Below, piece after piece: positions 1 through 12,279 of a stretch of DNA of 64,000 nt. A program made the translations under genes and the position numbers. Below the pieces are notes generated by a model that was not told the origin of the DNA, searched no databases, and worked only from the letters and a program-made list of their open reading frames with translations. The stretch's first letter is position 1. The number at the start of each line of letters is the position of its first letter. The DNA is from Gyrodactylus bullatarudis (lineage: Eukaryota > Platyhelminthes > Monogenea > Gyrodactylidea > Gyrodactylidae), in the NCBI GenBank assembly GCA_012064415.1, contig SSNU01000208.1, positions 397,770 through 461,769 on the forward strand, written 5' to 3'.

Positions 1-132
1 CCCCTCACACCCCTATTTAACTAGTATGATTAGTAGTAATATAGATTTGGGTACATTGCTGAGTTAGTTCTTGGTCTGAACTCTCTTGCATCAAAATTTT
101 AATTAAATTATATTCTACAAATTAATTAATGT

Positions 133-300
133 AAATATTTGAGTAGTAATACAGATATATAATGCGAGATGTATAGCTGAAAAAGGAATTCCTTCAAAAT
201 ACAAACAGATGAGACCTCTATCTCATCACACACGATTGTAATCTTTATCGTTTATTTTTAATTTTCATCTTGATTCTTTAAGGGACATTTCGTAAGAGGA
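133..300. repeat. Left copy of a ~160-bp direct repeat flanking the LINE insertion
   Basis: This stretch recurs almost word for word at 2798-2957. The copies differ by an 8-bp indel near the start and a few substitutions near the end. The two copies bracket a 5'-truncated LINE that ends in an A-run, which is what a very long target-site duplication would look like. It has no coding content. Confidence 0.75.
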
Positions 301-586
301 TAAAAAAATATCCCGAAGATCTAAAATTCCTCTTTAGAATAAATAATGCTTCAGACATAAAAATAAATCGTAACTTCTCGCTTCTTAAAGGTTCCCTTGG
401 GGCCATGGGGATCTATATTAATAGAGATAAATGCAAAATTATTCTCCCATTTGGTTTCCCTGCAACCCTTATGGAATCTCTTCTACTTCCTGGAGAAATT
501 ATCTTCTTAACTTAGGATCCGGGTTTCAGTATGTCATCTAACTTAAAACTAAATCCTCTTATTAACATCGCTAGAATACTATTATA

Positions 587-2134
587 TATAGTGGTAGAAA
601 AAATAAAAGTATTCACTAGAAATTGTCTCTAAATCACTTATTAAAAGTTATTGAAAATGGAAAGATGACCCATTCGATAGAGAATATTCGTTTCTATCAG
701 AAATTACTTTTACTCGTACAAAGAGTTCATTCATATTTTCATAAATACAAATTTACAATATTTCATTAAATTTCAAAACGAAAAATTAAAAGTATTCACT
801 TTTATTTTGTAAAATCTCCCCTACCAAGTACAACATTTAAGCACCTTTTTGACATGGAATCATACAAATTTTCTATTATTTCTTTTGGGATTGATTTCCA
901 CTCTTCATTGATTCTTTGAACTAGTTCTTGCCTATTTGAATATACTCTCCCTTGGGAATAGACTTTTTGAGATAAAATTCCCCACAAGTTTTCAATCGGA
1001 TTCAAGTCGGGGCTCCTAGCTGGCCATGACAAAATCTGTATCTCATTATCATCAAACCATGTTCTAGTTGATGCTGATCGATGACAGGGAGCATTATCTT
1101 GCTGGAATATCATCTCGCACTTATGAATTTCCTCCTTAAAGGGTAATAGCTGATCCTCAAGCAATTTCTGATATGAATTTGAATTAAGCTTCTCATCAAT
1201 AACGACAAGATTTCCAGTTCCTTGCTTTGTGATAAACCCCCAAACCATTACATTGCCTCCACCAAATCCTCGTTTGATTTTAGTAGGTCTAGGTAGAGAC
1301 TTGTCAATCCAACAAGAAGAAAGGCCATCAGGTCCATCCAAATTGAATTTTTTCTCATCTGAAAACATGATTTTACTCCAATCTTGGTTTTGGACAATTT
1401 TATCATGAGCCCACTGGTATCTCGATTCCCTATCCTTGATACTTAGATTAGGAACCCTTTTTGGTCTTCCCCAATAGATATTAGGATTAGTATTCAAATA
1501 ATTTTGAACTGTTCTAATGCTGACATTCAATTTAAGCTCAGCTTTTATTTGAGAAGCTGTTGCTTTTTTCTTGATGGCTAGATTGACAATTTTTTTAATC
1601 AGGCAATTGGGTATGGATCTCTTTCGGCCTCGCTTTTTCGGATTTAGCTTCTTTTGTTTGACTGAAAACAAATTATTAACAGTTCTACATGAGCATCCGA
1701 TTATTTTAGCTATCTTCCGATTGCTTGAGCCATCTTGTTTTAATTTGTTGACAAAATCTCTATCACAGCCTCTCAGCTTCGAAAATTTCAATTTTTTAAC
1801 GAACATTTTTGAACTATGTTTAGTTTATTGGCGATAATATATTTGAATGTACTGTGTAAGAGATATAATGAAAATTCAGAATTCAAAGTCTAATTCTAAC
1901 TGGGAAAAAAGGTGATTGAAACTGAATACTTTTAATTTTTCGTTTTGAAATTTAATGAAATATTGTAAATTTGTATTTATGAAAATATGAATGAACTCTT
2001 TGTACGAGTAAAAGTAATTTCTGATAGAAACGAATATTCTCTATCGAATGGGTCATCTTTCCATTTTCAATAACTTTTAATAAGTGATTTAGAGACAATT
2101 TCTAGTGAATACTTTTATTTTTTCTACCACTATA
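587..2134 (-). mobile_element. Complete Tc1/mariner element, 1,548 bp, long IR/DR-type inverted repeats
   Basis: The ends are 212-bp inverted repeats (587-798 and 1923-2134) that I read as matching along their whole length. TA dinucleotides at 585-586 and 2135-2136 form the target duplication typical of this superfamily. Each repeat holds the 14-bp word TAAAAGTATTCACT near its outer end (604-617) and again at its inner end (787-800). The right side has the same arrangement in reverse with one mismatch. Paired direct repeats within long inverted repeats are the IR/DR layout of Sleeping Beauty-type elements. The single ORF between the ends is intact. Confidence 0.93.
802..1806 (-). CDS. Tc1-family DD34E transposase, intact
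   Basis: Cut-and-paste transposase of 334 residues, the usual size for Tc1. The N-terminal half has two helix-turn-helix regions for binding the repeats (about residues 25-48 and 80-105), with a basic RGRKR stretch at 59-63 between them. The catalytic core is complete: D150 in MFSDEKKF, D237 in QQDNAPCH, and E272 in SPDLNPIENLW. There are 34 residues between the second Asp and the Glu, so this is DD34E. A glycine-rich box (GFGGGN, 180-185) is present. The ATG at 1806 lies just inside the right inverted repeat. There is no frameshift or stop, so with the matched ends the element may still be mobile or was until recently. It is not a host gene. Confidence 0.95.
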   Translation of the reverse strand: MFVKKLKFSKLRGCDRDFVNKLKQDGSSNRKIAKIIGCSCRTVNNLFSVKQKKLNPKKRGRKRSIPNCLIKKIVNLAIKKKATASQIKAELKLNVSIRTVQNYLNTNPNIYWGRPKRVPNLSIKDRESRYQWAHDKIVQNQDWSKIMFSDEKKFNLDGPDGLSSCWIDKSLPRPTKIKRGFGGGNVMVWGFITKQGTGNLVVIDEKLNSNSYQKLLEDQLLPFKEEIHKCEMIFQQDNAPCHRSASTRTWFDDNEIQILSWPARSPDLNPIENLWGILSQKVYSQGRVYSNRQELVQRINEEWKSIPKEIIENLYDSMSKRCLNVVLGRGDFTK

Positions 2135-2797
2135 TATTCTATTAGAAAATTCTCTAAATCCAGTGACTTAAGACTAAAAGCTTACAAGTCATTGGTATTT
2201 CCCCCTTCTACCTAACTTGAATAATGCTCAATCCTTAACAATTGAGCGGGTGCAATATAGATTTCTACATTCCCTATATCCTCATTTGGACTCGTACAAT
2301 GGACTCATCTTGATCTCAGGGATTAACCCTCTCTGGATTCGTAGATATGCATTTATAGTTAAAAAATTTTCTGAGTCCTATTCTGTTTCTGAGAGTTATT
2401 ATAACCTCAGGAACTCAAAATATGAATTTAATTACTTTTTATCTACGTTCAACGCTGTATTAAATTGAAATATGAATTGTCTGATTGTGACGATTTGTCT
2501 AATCTTAAATTAGACATGTCTCACATTAGATCTAAATTGGACTACTCTAAATCTTTAGTTTAATCTTATCTTCATTAACCAGATGATTTTCGATTTGCTC
2601 CCAGACACTAGTTTTCATATTTAATACCTTTCATGATTACACTTTCAAACTCGCCAAATTGATGAAATCAATTGAACATTATTTCTATTCATATTCTTTT
2701 ATATATTTTTTAAATGAGAACCTACAAAGATTATACTATATTTATTTTGTAATTATATTATATTTATTGAAATCAAAGTGATTTGTCTAACGAAAAA

Positions 2798-2957
2798 AAA
2801 TATTTGAGTAGATATATAATGCGAGATGTATAGCTGAAAAAGGAATTCCTTCAAAATACAAACAGATGAGACCTCTATCTCATCACACACGATTGTAATC
2901 TTTATCGTTTATTTTTAATTTTCATCTTGATTCTTTAGGGGACATTTCGTAACAGGA
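2798..2957. repeat. Right copy of the ~160-bp direct repeat flanking LINE copy 1
   Basis: It starts right after the LINE A-run and repeats the 133-300 sequence. It lacks an 8-bp segment present in the left copy. Confidence 0.75.
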
Positions 2958-4486
2958 GAAGAATTGAAGAATCGTTTACTACGGATAATTTTATCCTTCT
3001 TCAACTTTGTAAACAAATACTGTAATGTCATTTAAATAAAAAATATAGGTCATGGATTTTTAAAGGTTCTTTTTCGTAGAAAAATTAACCACATACATAA
3101 AAAGCAGGTCATGTTGGGGAAAAAGAATCAAATTTCCTCCGTTGTTACAATTAACAGGTGAATAGAATTAATTTATGTTTATTTCCACTTTCGAGATTTG
3201 ACCTGCTTATGAGAAGAATAAGCCTTGGTTTTATTGCTCATCATTACTATGGAAAAGATTGTAATTTAACCTCTCAAATTAATTTTGCATGCTTTTTTTA
3301 AACAAGTTATCCGTGTAAATACGTCTGAAAATCCACTTAATATCATAATGAGGAAATAATAATACCCCAAATGTACATTTCTCAAATAATCATCAGAAGT
3401 GTCTCATTGAAAAGGATAAAATTTAAGAAGATGAATGAAAAGTAATAGTTTACAATTTTTGAAAGGAATAGTTAAGGTTGAAAAGATAATTTTTAGAGTA
3501 GGCCAAATTTTTCAACATTTCCCAGTCTTAATCTCATGTTGAAGATGATCGAAAACTAAGCATTTTTTCCTACATCAATTTTTGATTTAGACATGAAACA
3601 TTGTTCGAGGAAAATAAAAGTTTGTATTACCCTCATCAGCTTATCTCATAATCCTTACAACTTTTTCGCCTATTTGCCTATTCGATAGAGAATTAAGTTT
3701 TGAGAAAAAAATCTTTTGAATTAAATAATATTTCGAAATTTGCCTACAAAAATTTCATTTGAAAATTACAATTTTGAATGAATTTTTCCACTTATTCTGG
3801 TAGTTATGTATAATCCCTTCTCTAAATATCCTGATCCTATTCTGAAAATTTTACTGCGTCCTAAAGGAACAACAAAATTTTTGAAACTAATTTATGAAAG
3901 TTGTTCCCTTTTATTTATCAAGTAGGTTTTAATATTTGAGTTCATATTCAATCTGAAACTACCGATTGAAAATATTTAGGGTTGTTGTTTTAAGGGATGT
4001 GAAACGATCCTTGAGCATTCTCACCCGTAATTAATTCAACAGGATTAAACTTATTATTATTCTGTTCGATGAAAGGACACTAGACAAAGTATAATAAATC
4101 ATCAAGATAAAAAAGGGAGACCACAAAAAATGCCTTCAACAATTGTGAATAGGGCAGAGAAAGAGGTGACAGAATGAGAACCGTTTCTCTTTAAACTATA
4201 GATGGAATGAGTTTACTGCATCAATTACTTTCGGCCAATTGTCTAAACAAGTATGAATAATATTCATTGAATATATTAGCCTCAAATTTGTTCACACTTT
4301 CTTCACATGTGTCACATGTCTCACTACTCAGTCGAAGTCTTCATTTGTTGATTATTTGCTACTCAAAATTTTTTTATCCATTTTCTTCGCATGTCAAGAT
4401 TAATTATTATTCATACTCAAGTATTTATTACTTCTTGAGAATTAGTGCTTATTTTACTTATGCGAATTTTTAGATATAAAGCTAAT
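2958..4486. other. Intergenic, decayed repeat DNA; Penelope-like tail remnant on minus strand near 3.3-3.4 kb
   Basis: There is no convincing ORF. On the minus strand, 3320-3395 resembles the tail of the Penelope-like element at 53.83-53.93 kb, including CTGATGA, GAAA and the palindrome ATGTACAT, followed by the shared phrase ttaagtggatttt. About 3480-3560 on the minus strand recurs on the plus strand near 45175-45250. Confidence 0.45.
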
Positions 4487-5417
4487 TGATATAAAGTTGG
4501 GGTTCTATGATTATTACAGAAATCTCGATTTTTTCATCAAGAATTCGAATTTGTTCGAGATTTTCTGGAATCCAATTCATGTTGCCCATTTTTACCATTT
4601 GAAGAAAAAAATTCAAAAAAAAAATCTTTTATGAAAAATATGGTCATTTTCCAAATTCCCATTTAACTGGAAAATCCCATTTTTCGAACTTTTAGCTGAA
4701 AATTTTCATAGATTTGAAAGTTGGAGGCTGATCAAGAGAGGTTTTCCAAGATCAAGATTAGCCAAGAAAATCAATTCAACTGCATAATCACGTTATCGTT
4801 TGGGAGCGGAATTTTGATTTTTTTATCATATTCCCTACGTGAAAATCAATGAAATTTCGATAATTTCAAAATCACTCGAAAATGGGGAAACTGTCGATAA
4901 TTTGACGGTGCTATTCAGCTTTATTATCTGATCTTGATCCTGAAAATCAATTTTTGATCACTCTCTCAGTTCTAAATCGACAAAAATTTTCAGTTCAAAG
5001 TTTGAACAAATGGGATTTTGGCGCCAAATCGAAATTCGATAAATGACCATATTTTTCATAGAAATAATTTTTTCAGAATTTTTTCTTCGAATGATGAAAG
5101 TGGGCAACATCAACTTGGGTCAAGGTCCTTGGTCTATGTAAGCTTGTTCACTTTTCTCTCCACTGTTGCTATTTATTGGAGAGTTTTGGTGTTTTTTCAG
5201 CTTACATTTATTCTATTTTTCTTCAACTTTTACTATTTCTTTCATAATTTGTAAATTATTATTTTCATTCATCTTTTAACTTTTATCATGAACCTTTGAG
5301 AAATGTACATTTGGTGTTAATATATCCTTTTTCTACTTTTCCAATCTTAAAAAAATCGAATTCTTGATGAAAAAATCGAGATTTCTGTAACAATTATAGA
5401 ACCCCAACTTCATATCA
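4487..5417. mobile_element. Foldback element (long imperfect inverted repeat) interrupted by a Penelope-like tail
   Basis: The outer ends match as inverted repeats (4487-4570 against about 5350-5417, sharing aaatctcgattttttcatca). The inner parts also pair, for example tatggtcat at about 4640 with atgaccata at about 5045. The right arm is broken by about 230 bp (5110-5340) that is near-identical to 53668-53900, the 3' tail of the Penelope-like element. There is no transposase, so this is a non-autonomous hairpin-forming element. Confidence 0.7.
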
Positions 5418-8400
5418 GCCAACTTTTTATAGTTAAAATTCTAACACTTTAGGATCCTTCAGAATCAGGTCCAAATCTTGCCCAAATCTCATAATAACTC
5501 GATCAAAAGAAAATTAAATATTTCTGTAAAAATGCTGTATCTGGTATATTTACTGCAACCAGTTATATAGATTATTATAAAATTGCTTTCGATGAATAAT
5601 ATATTGTGAAAATCAAGGTAAAATTGTAGTAATTTACAAGAAGGTATTTTTTAACTTCTTCTTGATTAATATTATTTTGAACGTTTTCCTTTTGCACAGT
5701 GGGGCATTCTTTAAAATGCATTGAGCCCATTAAAGAGATAATTCATATAACAATTCCAAATTGTCCCATGAAAAGCTCATTTAAAACATAGAATAAAATT
5801 ACACAATGTTTTATTTATAAGGATAACAATGGGCTAGAAAACACCAATATATCTCATGGAAACAATTAATTTCATCCCTTCAGATTGAAGCAAAGATCGC
5901 CTCAAGATACATGGATGAAGAAAAACTCACATTTGAGTTCATTCCCATCCTAACATGGTAAGAGAAGGAATATTCAATTGGATTCAGTAGAAGAATTAAA
6001 GTCCCGTCAACAAGACTGGCAACAAAGATTGAGTATATATATGAATTGAACTCATTGTTATAGTTACAAAGGGATTATTATTTTAATTTCTTTAGAAAAT
6101 GCATGAATTCAAGTTAGATGTATTTTAAAGGATAATAGTTTCGTTCACTTATGACGCTGTTTCCTTCGTGTGAATATTCAATTTGAGAACTCAACCATTT
6201 TGTAGGCATACAGTCGTTTGTTATATACAGTATTTACAGAATTTACTTTGGAATTAAAGTTGATTGGTAAGAAATTGATGATTTTCCCAGAAATCTCAAT
6301 TTTTTCATTGGGAATTCGAACATATTGAAGATTTTTTAAATCCAAATCAAACATTTTTTTAACATTTAAAAAAAATCGTTAGTTTTTGAATTTCGATTTG
6401 GCGCGAAAATCCCATATTTTCAGAACTGAAATTTTTCATTGATTTAAAAGTGGCAGAATGGTCAAAAGCAGTTTCTCGGGATATAACATTGTTATATTAT
6501 AAAAATTCTATACGTTAAAAAATAGGAAACTAATTTAACCCTATCTTAACTTATTTCCAACTCATGTCAATTTAGTAACTCATTATTATTTATCTAAGCC
6601 TCAGAAAATACCATCCATTTGATAGGAAATCTATAAATCTCCTGGAATACACAATAGCTCTATTATTTGTCAAATATGTGCTATACTAATTCAAAGAAAG
6701 TTGTTTTTTGTTTAAAACGTTTTTTGAAAACCTATTAGATGGAAAGTAAGATAAATGTTATCAAGTAATCAAGTCTGTAGAATTAAAATAATCAATCTGC
6801 TAAATCTTTCAATTTTTGGATCAGAAAATTTTGATCGATAACTAAAAAAATATTGCGTTTATATAACTCTCGACTCGTATTTAACATATTCACAAACCAG
6901 ACAGAAAATTGAATGTGAGTCATGGGACTTTAACCCCTTCGATCCCAGAGGTCGTATACGACCTCTAAATCAACAGTTTTAGGCGATCGCTGCATTTTAA
7001 CGGGTTCGAAGGCTTAATTTCCAAGATATTCAGGTTTTAAGTGGTTACGTAGTAAAAATTCATTGAAAATTGAAAGATTTCCAAACATGAATGATATGTC
7101 GCAATACAAAATCATACTTAGACCTCTGAGAAAAGTCGTATTACCTTAGCCTTGACGAGAATATAGCTCCATGTGTTAGAGATTTTAAAACAGGACAGAT
7201 TTTTTTGATAATAAAACTTACTTGATTTAGTCCATTCTCAAAGATGAAGAGAGTGCCTGTGATCATAATCTCATATCTACCTCATGGCCCGAAAAGTATG
7301 AGTGAGTCAAAAGTAGACCAAGGTTAACCCAAGGTGTGCTCATGTAGCTCTTAACCTTCATGTTTCCATTCATCTCTCAGGCTATGTACTTATATACATT
7401 GGTGTACAGAATAAAATATTATTATTATTCTGATGATGATAACAAGAATGGCCCATCTGATAACTTAATTCACTAGCATTGTTATCATCAACTCTCAACA
7501 ATGAATGCTTTAGATATTTTGATTCAAAAAGAATTTTCAGATTGTTTCTTCTTTTATTCATTAGATAACGGTATATAAAATATCAAATAAGAAAAAATTT
7601 ACTATGTATCTACAACTATTTCATTCTAGGTGATAAAGTATTGCCTTATTTGAAAAGGCATAAGTTCCTATTGCTGCTTACACAAGGATCTCATCAAGAG
7701 ACAAACATTCAGAGTCAAAGTGAGATCCATAATTAAGCTGTAACGTTCAACGAAATGAGCTTATCTATGAAAGAAAAGTCCTATTTACTTTTGTTCTTCA
7801 TGTTAATAAATCACCAAAATTATTCAATGAATCGGTTTACTATGAATAATGAATAAAATTTTGGTATTTTTAAATTATGGACGTTTTTTTTATTTATAAT
7901 TAATTTTTTGTCAATTTTACTTAAATTTAAGGATGTAGTAAAGTAATAATTTTGGAAAATAAAAACCAATTAGTCTGGATACGGGCCACAGAATTTCCCG
8001 GTATTTTATTTCTTACTTTGGGAAATTGAAATTTGGAAAATTCAAGAAATATCCACGTATGTACTTGAAAAAGAGACGAAATTAATTTTTTTTCATGAGA
8101 ATGTTACATTGAAAAATAGGCAGACAGAAAGAGAACTTTCTTCATGATTTGATAAAAAAGAAATTCCCAACCATATGGGGCTTGACATAAATTTTTTCTG
8201 TTTTGTTTTATGGCATAATCTCAGTCTAGGCCCATGTTGTAGTAGTACTAGTATAAATTCATTCAACTCTGAGTAATTATCCAACAGTCCACATACCTAG
8301 TTGAACTCCAGCATGTAATCCCTTGTAGTAGAAAGGATAATTTTCTGGATAACTGACCTCTACACTGCCCCATCCACCTATATTATCTACCCAGTAGCCA

Positions 8401-9910
8401 GAGGGAAGACTTTCTCCTTCTACGCTGAGAGCATACTTTTCATCCCATGAAATTCCAATGAAATTCGATCATTAAGGGAAGTTTTTCTTCCTGCCTTCAA
8501 GGCAAATTCAGGTTAATATTTCTGAGAAAAAAGTTATTTAATTTCATTCGCATCATTGAATGAACATATGATTTCGACCATTATTGGATCAAGAAATGAA
8601 ATCCATCAATGATAGCTAACAATAGTATATATTTGAAGTTTTATTCAACATCCACGATAATATATTACAACATTAATGTCTCAGAATTAAACATCGATGC
8701 AATTACAGAATAAATAAATTGTTAACTAATAATATTCAAAGTTTTATTCAACATCCACGATAATAAGTTACAGCGTAAATATCTCTGAATTAAACCAATC
8801 AGTTTTAATGAGGTCTTGTTTTAATGTATCGTGACCATTTTTTTCAATTTCCATATCGTACATTGTACCACGCGTGTATGATTTAGTCTACTTTCCACAT
8901 GACCTGTAGACATTTCAAATTTTCCGTTTCACTTTTTTCATGAAATTTAAGAGGAAAGTTTAGAAAAATTTCGTAACAATTCCTTGCACGCGAGTACACA
9001 CACACACACCCTCACTGGTTGAGTACATTACATGATGTAATTTTCATATTTTATGTAAATTTCCCTCCAATTTGGTAGTTTGTCTGTACAACATTCTAGC
9101 CACGAGGGACTATAAAAATGCATGACCTTTTCATTACTCTTCTACACTGTAATAATAATAATAATACAAGAGAATTGTGTAACATGACCCCATGTAGGTT
9201 AAAATAAAGAAAAGTCTCTTGTTAGATGCATTGCCTACTAACAAGTAGAAATAATAATAATTGTTGTGTATTATTATTATTATTGTTAAAAAAGCTTAAA
9301 TGGGGAATGTATCGACTGGATGATTAAGTGGCTTATTGTTATGCTACGTTAACATGACAACACACAAATATCAAAATTTACATATACAATCAATATACAA
9401 CTCTTTTTGAAAAGTTTTACCCATTTCTCATTCCATTGTTGTTGTTGGATACTCTTTTTACATATTGTCAGATATATATCTCAGTTTATTTTGATTCGAT
9501 AACAAAAAAAAGAAAATTTACATGTATGACATAATATACATGTATATTATTTTGTACTCAAAAACTGGACAACCTCCATATTACATGACCTATATATGAT
9601 ATGATATGATATGATTATTTGATTGATCTCAGACAATACAAATGATGAAATGATTATGTAGTGGAGCACACCTGAATTTATCATGTGTAACCAGGGTACT
9701 GTTTTTGGAGGGAATTGAATTATCAGGCTTTTCACTCTTGCTTATTTTTTTATTCTGTACAAGATATCGAAATGTAGTTTATATAATTCGTTAGATACTT
9801 TCCAGAATCTTTTCACAATCCTTTACTTTTGATCTGGGTTTCAGTGTTGATTCAAAATTAAAAAGATCTTCAAAAATTCTCCAAATCTATAGTTTTTTCT
9901 GATTGAATAA
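5418..9910. other. Intergenic region without a recognisable gene
   Basis: This is AT-rich, with half of a foldback relative at 6270-6480 (it shares tctcaattttttcat and cgatttggcgc words with 4487-5417). There is a 14-bp CA run at about 8996-9009 and a short ATATG tandem near 9592-9612. A repeated phrase (ttattcaacatccacgataata) occurs at about 8641 and 8741. The one coding-like stretch is listed separately at 8297-8467. Confidence 0.6.
8297..8467 (-). pseudogene. Orphan exon-like segment, function unknown
   Basis: One minus-strand frame reads as ordinary protein: it is rich in Gly, Trp and Tyr and includes GYWVDNIGGWGSVEVSYP and YPFYYKGLHAGVQL. It ends at a good donor-like GTATGT (8296 downward). 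It is closed upstream by a TGA just beyond 8467, with no clear acceptor. Read without splicing it would stop seven codons later. I do not recognise the family. It could be one exon of an undetected gene, a relic, or part of an element. Confidence 0.3.
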
Positions 9911-11290
9911 TTTTTTTTTTGTTAGACAATATTTATTTAAAAATAATTAAATACAAAATAAATAAAAATAGATAGGTTCTGTACAGGGATATACAAAATA
10001 AATTCAATGTTATCTGGATAAGTTGGCAATAAATAAATTCAATTTCAGAAAAAAGGTTTCATAAAAGAAATATAAAAAATAGCATAATGACTAAATAAGC
10101 CCTTCTAGAAATTTCACTAGATCATTCTGGAATTATTGAAGATAAAGTAGACTTTTTGTATAATCTAATTTAGATCTAATATGCAACATGATTGCCTTAA
10201 TATTGGTCAAATCATTGCATTCTGATATTTTAAATTTGTTTTCAATCATGTTATATGTAGATAACAAATAATGATTGGAGAAGGAGGAAGATCTAAGATT
10301 ATATGAATTTTCAAAAATTTTGGCTGATTTTACAAAAGTTTTTGTAATTATTGCGTATCTTCTAACCCATAGAGGGTTAAGTCCAGATATCAAAATTCGT
10401 GCATTATACGAGTCTAAATCTGGATAAAGAAAATACAAAAACCTGGATTGGACATGCTCGATCTCCAAAGATTTTTCTATGGATAAAGAGGGAATAAGTG
10501 GAGAGATGTAATCAAGATTATTCAAAACAAAGGCTTTATAAGCTTTAAGTCTTAAATTAATTGACTTGGAGAATTTTAAAATTGAAAAAATTATGGTATT
10601 AATCTTAGGTAAATTAGAGAGTGGGTCAATTTTAAGTCCATCAGAAATACTGAAACCTAGATCTGAAGTAAAGGAGACAATTTCTCCAGGAAGTAGAAGC
10701 GATTCCAAGAGGGTTGCAGGGAGACCGCATGGGAGCATAATTTTGCATTTATCTCTATTAATATAGAGCCCCATGGTCTCAAGGGAACCTTTCAGAAGAC
10801 AGAAGTTATGATTTATTTTTAAAATATCAAGGGAATTTTTCACCTTGAAGACGAACTTTAGATCGTCAGCAAATTTAAGGAGAACACCCTCTATGTTCTC
10901 CGGGAGCTGAATATCAGCGAAGCAAATATTAAAGAGAAGAGGGCCAATAGTTGAACCTTGGGGTACACCCGAGTTTACTGATTCTAGTTTACTTGTGGTG
11001 GAGTTAAAAGAAACAAACTGTTTCCGATTTGGTAAGAAAAAAATGGTTAGATTAATAATATATGGGTTGATATTAAGCTCAATGAGCTTTTTTTTAATGA
11101 AAGTGAATTTGAGTTTATCAAAGGCTTTTGATATATCCAAATAATGGATAATTTAAAATTTATCAATTTTTTTCTTGAATGAAAGGGTATATTTTATAAA
11201 CTCGAGCATATTACTAGATGTATTTTTACCATTTAAAAAACCATGTTGAGTTTTACCATGGAATGGGTGGGGTAATGATTTTGAAAATGT
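9911..11290 (-). mobile_element. LINE copy 2, RT domain and 3' end, 5'-truncated
   Basis: The minus strand carries the second half of a non-LTR retrotransposon. A T-run at 9911-9920 followed by gttagac is the reverse complement of the family tail (gtctaac plus A-run). Reverse transcriptase motifs extend upstream of the long ORF as QHGFLNGK (about 11230-11255). A stop between that segment and the long ORF shows the copy is damaged. Confidence 0.85.
10133..11140 (-). pseudogene. LINE reverse transcriptase fragment (palm, thumb and C-terminal region)
   Basis: This is a 335-residue open stretch of a jockey/CR1-type reverse transcriptase. RT box A is DISKAFDKL at the start, box B is SGVPQGSTIGPLLFN, and the catalytic box C is KFADDLKF, so all three catalytic Asp are present. 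It continues into thumb and C-terminal segments (INRDKCKIM, RLKAYKAFVLNNLDYISPL, NPLWVRRYA) that also appear in the three other copies here. The endonuclease and the first RT boxes are missing or broken upstream, where the frame is shifted. I therefore call it a truncated copy, not a functional gene. Confidence 0.85.
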
Positions 11291-11451
11291 TTTACTCCAA
11301 AAGCCAATTCGATCGTAATCAAAAACTCTTTCAAGACTATGTTTGCATCCTTATAATGATAAACCATTAAATGATTTACTATTGATTTGTATTCTCCATT
11401 AGTATTTTGTTGCATTTCTTATTTTTCAATATAGATTTTATTCTAACAAAA

Positions 11452-12050
11452 AAGTAATGTAAGACTAAAAGCTTACAAATCACTTGTTTCTCCACTTTTT
11501 TTGTTAGAATGAAAATACTTTTTGACAATATTTTAACTCTCTTACCTAATTTAAATAACTCTCAGTGCCTAACGAATTAAATTTTCAGATTCAATTTAAC
11601 ACATTTATTTAAAAAAACTCAAAGATATTTATTATTCATTATTTTGTATTTAATAGTCTTCAACGAGATTCACAACGTATATACTTTTTACTTATTTTTG
11701 TACATATTTGTACGTATATTGAATTTTACTTTAAATACAGAACTTCTTTCTAACAAAAAAAACTATCGAACGTGGATTTGGATTCGTAGAATAGCTTTTA
11801 TCGTTAAGACTTTCTCCAATAGCTCATCTTTGGCTCCGGTGAGCTATGCACTTAGGAACCCATCTTTCACTTATCATTATCTACTCTCTACCTATAGACT
11901 CCTTGACTCCATTTTTGAATTTCGTGATTGTGATGATCTATCAAATTTAAAAATAATAATTTCTTATATAAGAGAAAAACTTAATTATTCCTTTACCCTT
12001 CTCAAATCTGAACTTCATTTAAAAAATTAATCCTCTGTTTTTGGGATCTT
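11452..12050 (+). mobile_element. LINE copy 3, decayed C-terminal pieces
   Basis: The piece at 11452-11600 restarts at the RLKAYKSLVSP segment and breaks up in an A/T-rich stretch. The piece at 11765-12030 reads WIRRIAFIVKTFSNS to the ORF end and aligns with the C-terminus of LINE copy 2. Family tail words (ctaac plus A-run) occur at about 11433-11447 and 11750-11760. Two or more insertions are therefore stacked here. Confidence 0.7.
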
Positions 12051-12279
12051 ACATTTTTTGAAAAGTTTATCCATGGTACTCCGTTAACAGTGTTTTTTGC
12101 TGAGTTTACGTTCTTGTGAGTTTGGATTTTCTGCAGTAGCTCATGATGTTGTGTAAATGAGGCATGGAGTATTCGCAGTTCATTAGCAGTCATACATCAT
12201 AAGAAGAACTGTATATGAACACTCATTATCTGCTCAGAATTTTCCATTGTACAGATCTATTCTATTTATTTTTATTTTT

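Larger units (their letters stand above)
301..2800 (+). mobile_element. 5'-truncated non-LTR retrotransposon (LINE copy 1), split by a Tc1 element
   Basis: The two parts, 301-586 and 2137-2800, read as the C-terminal half of the same reverse transcriptase seen intact on the minus strand at 10133-11140. The left part begins exactly at the catalytic ADD box region (the first Asp codons are altered) and runs through the motif IYINRDKCKI. The right part resumes at RKFSKSSDLRLKAYK and ends near codon SKSLV. An in-frame stop follows LLLPGEI, so the copy is dead. The 3' end carries the family tail word ctaac followed by an A-run. The Tc1 element sits at a TA, and the LINE frame is continuous across it once one TA is counted. 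This is a jockey/CR1-like family by its RT motifs. Confidence 0.8.

Noticed and set aside
1571..1837. 88-codon plus-strand ORF
   Set aside because: It is the antisense shadow of the Tc1 transposase.
4487..5417. CRISPR-like spaced repeats
   Set aside because: The repeats are two inverted arms, not a regular array, and the sequence is animal nuclear DNA.
8996..9009. CA-run as a regulatory or Z-DNA element
   Set aside because: It is only a short microsatellite with no gene nearby.
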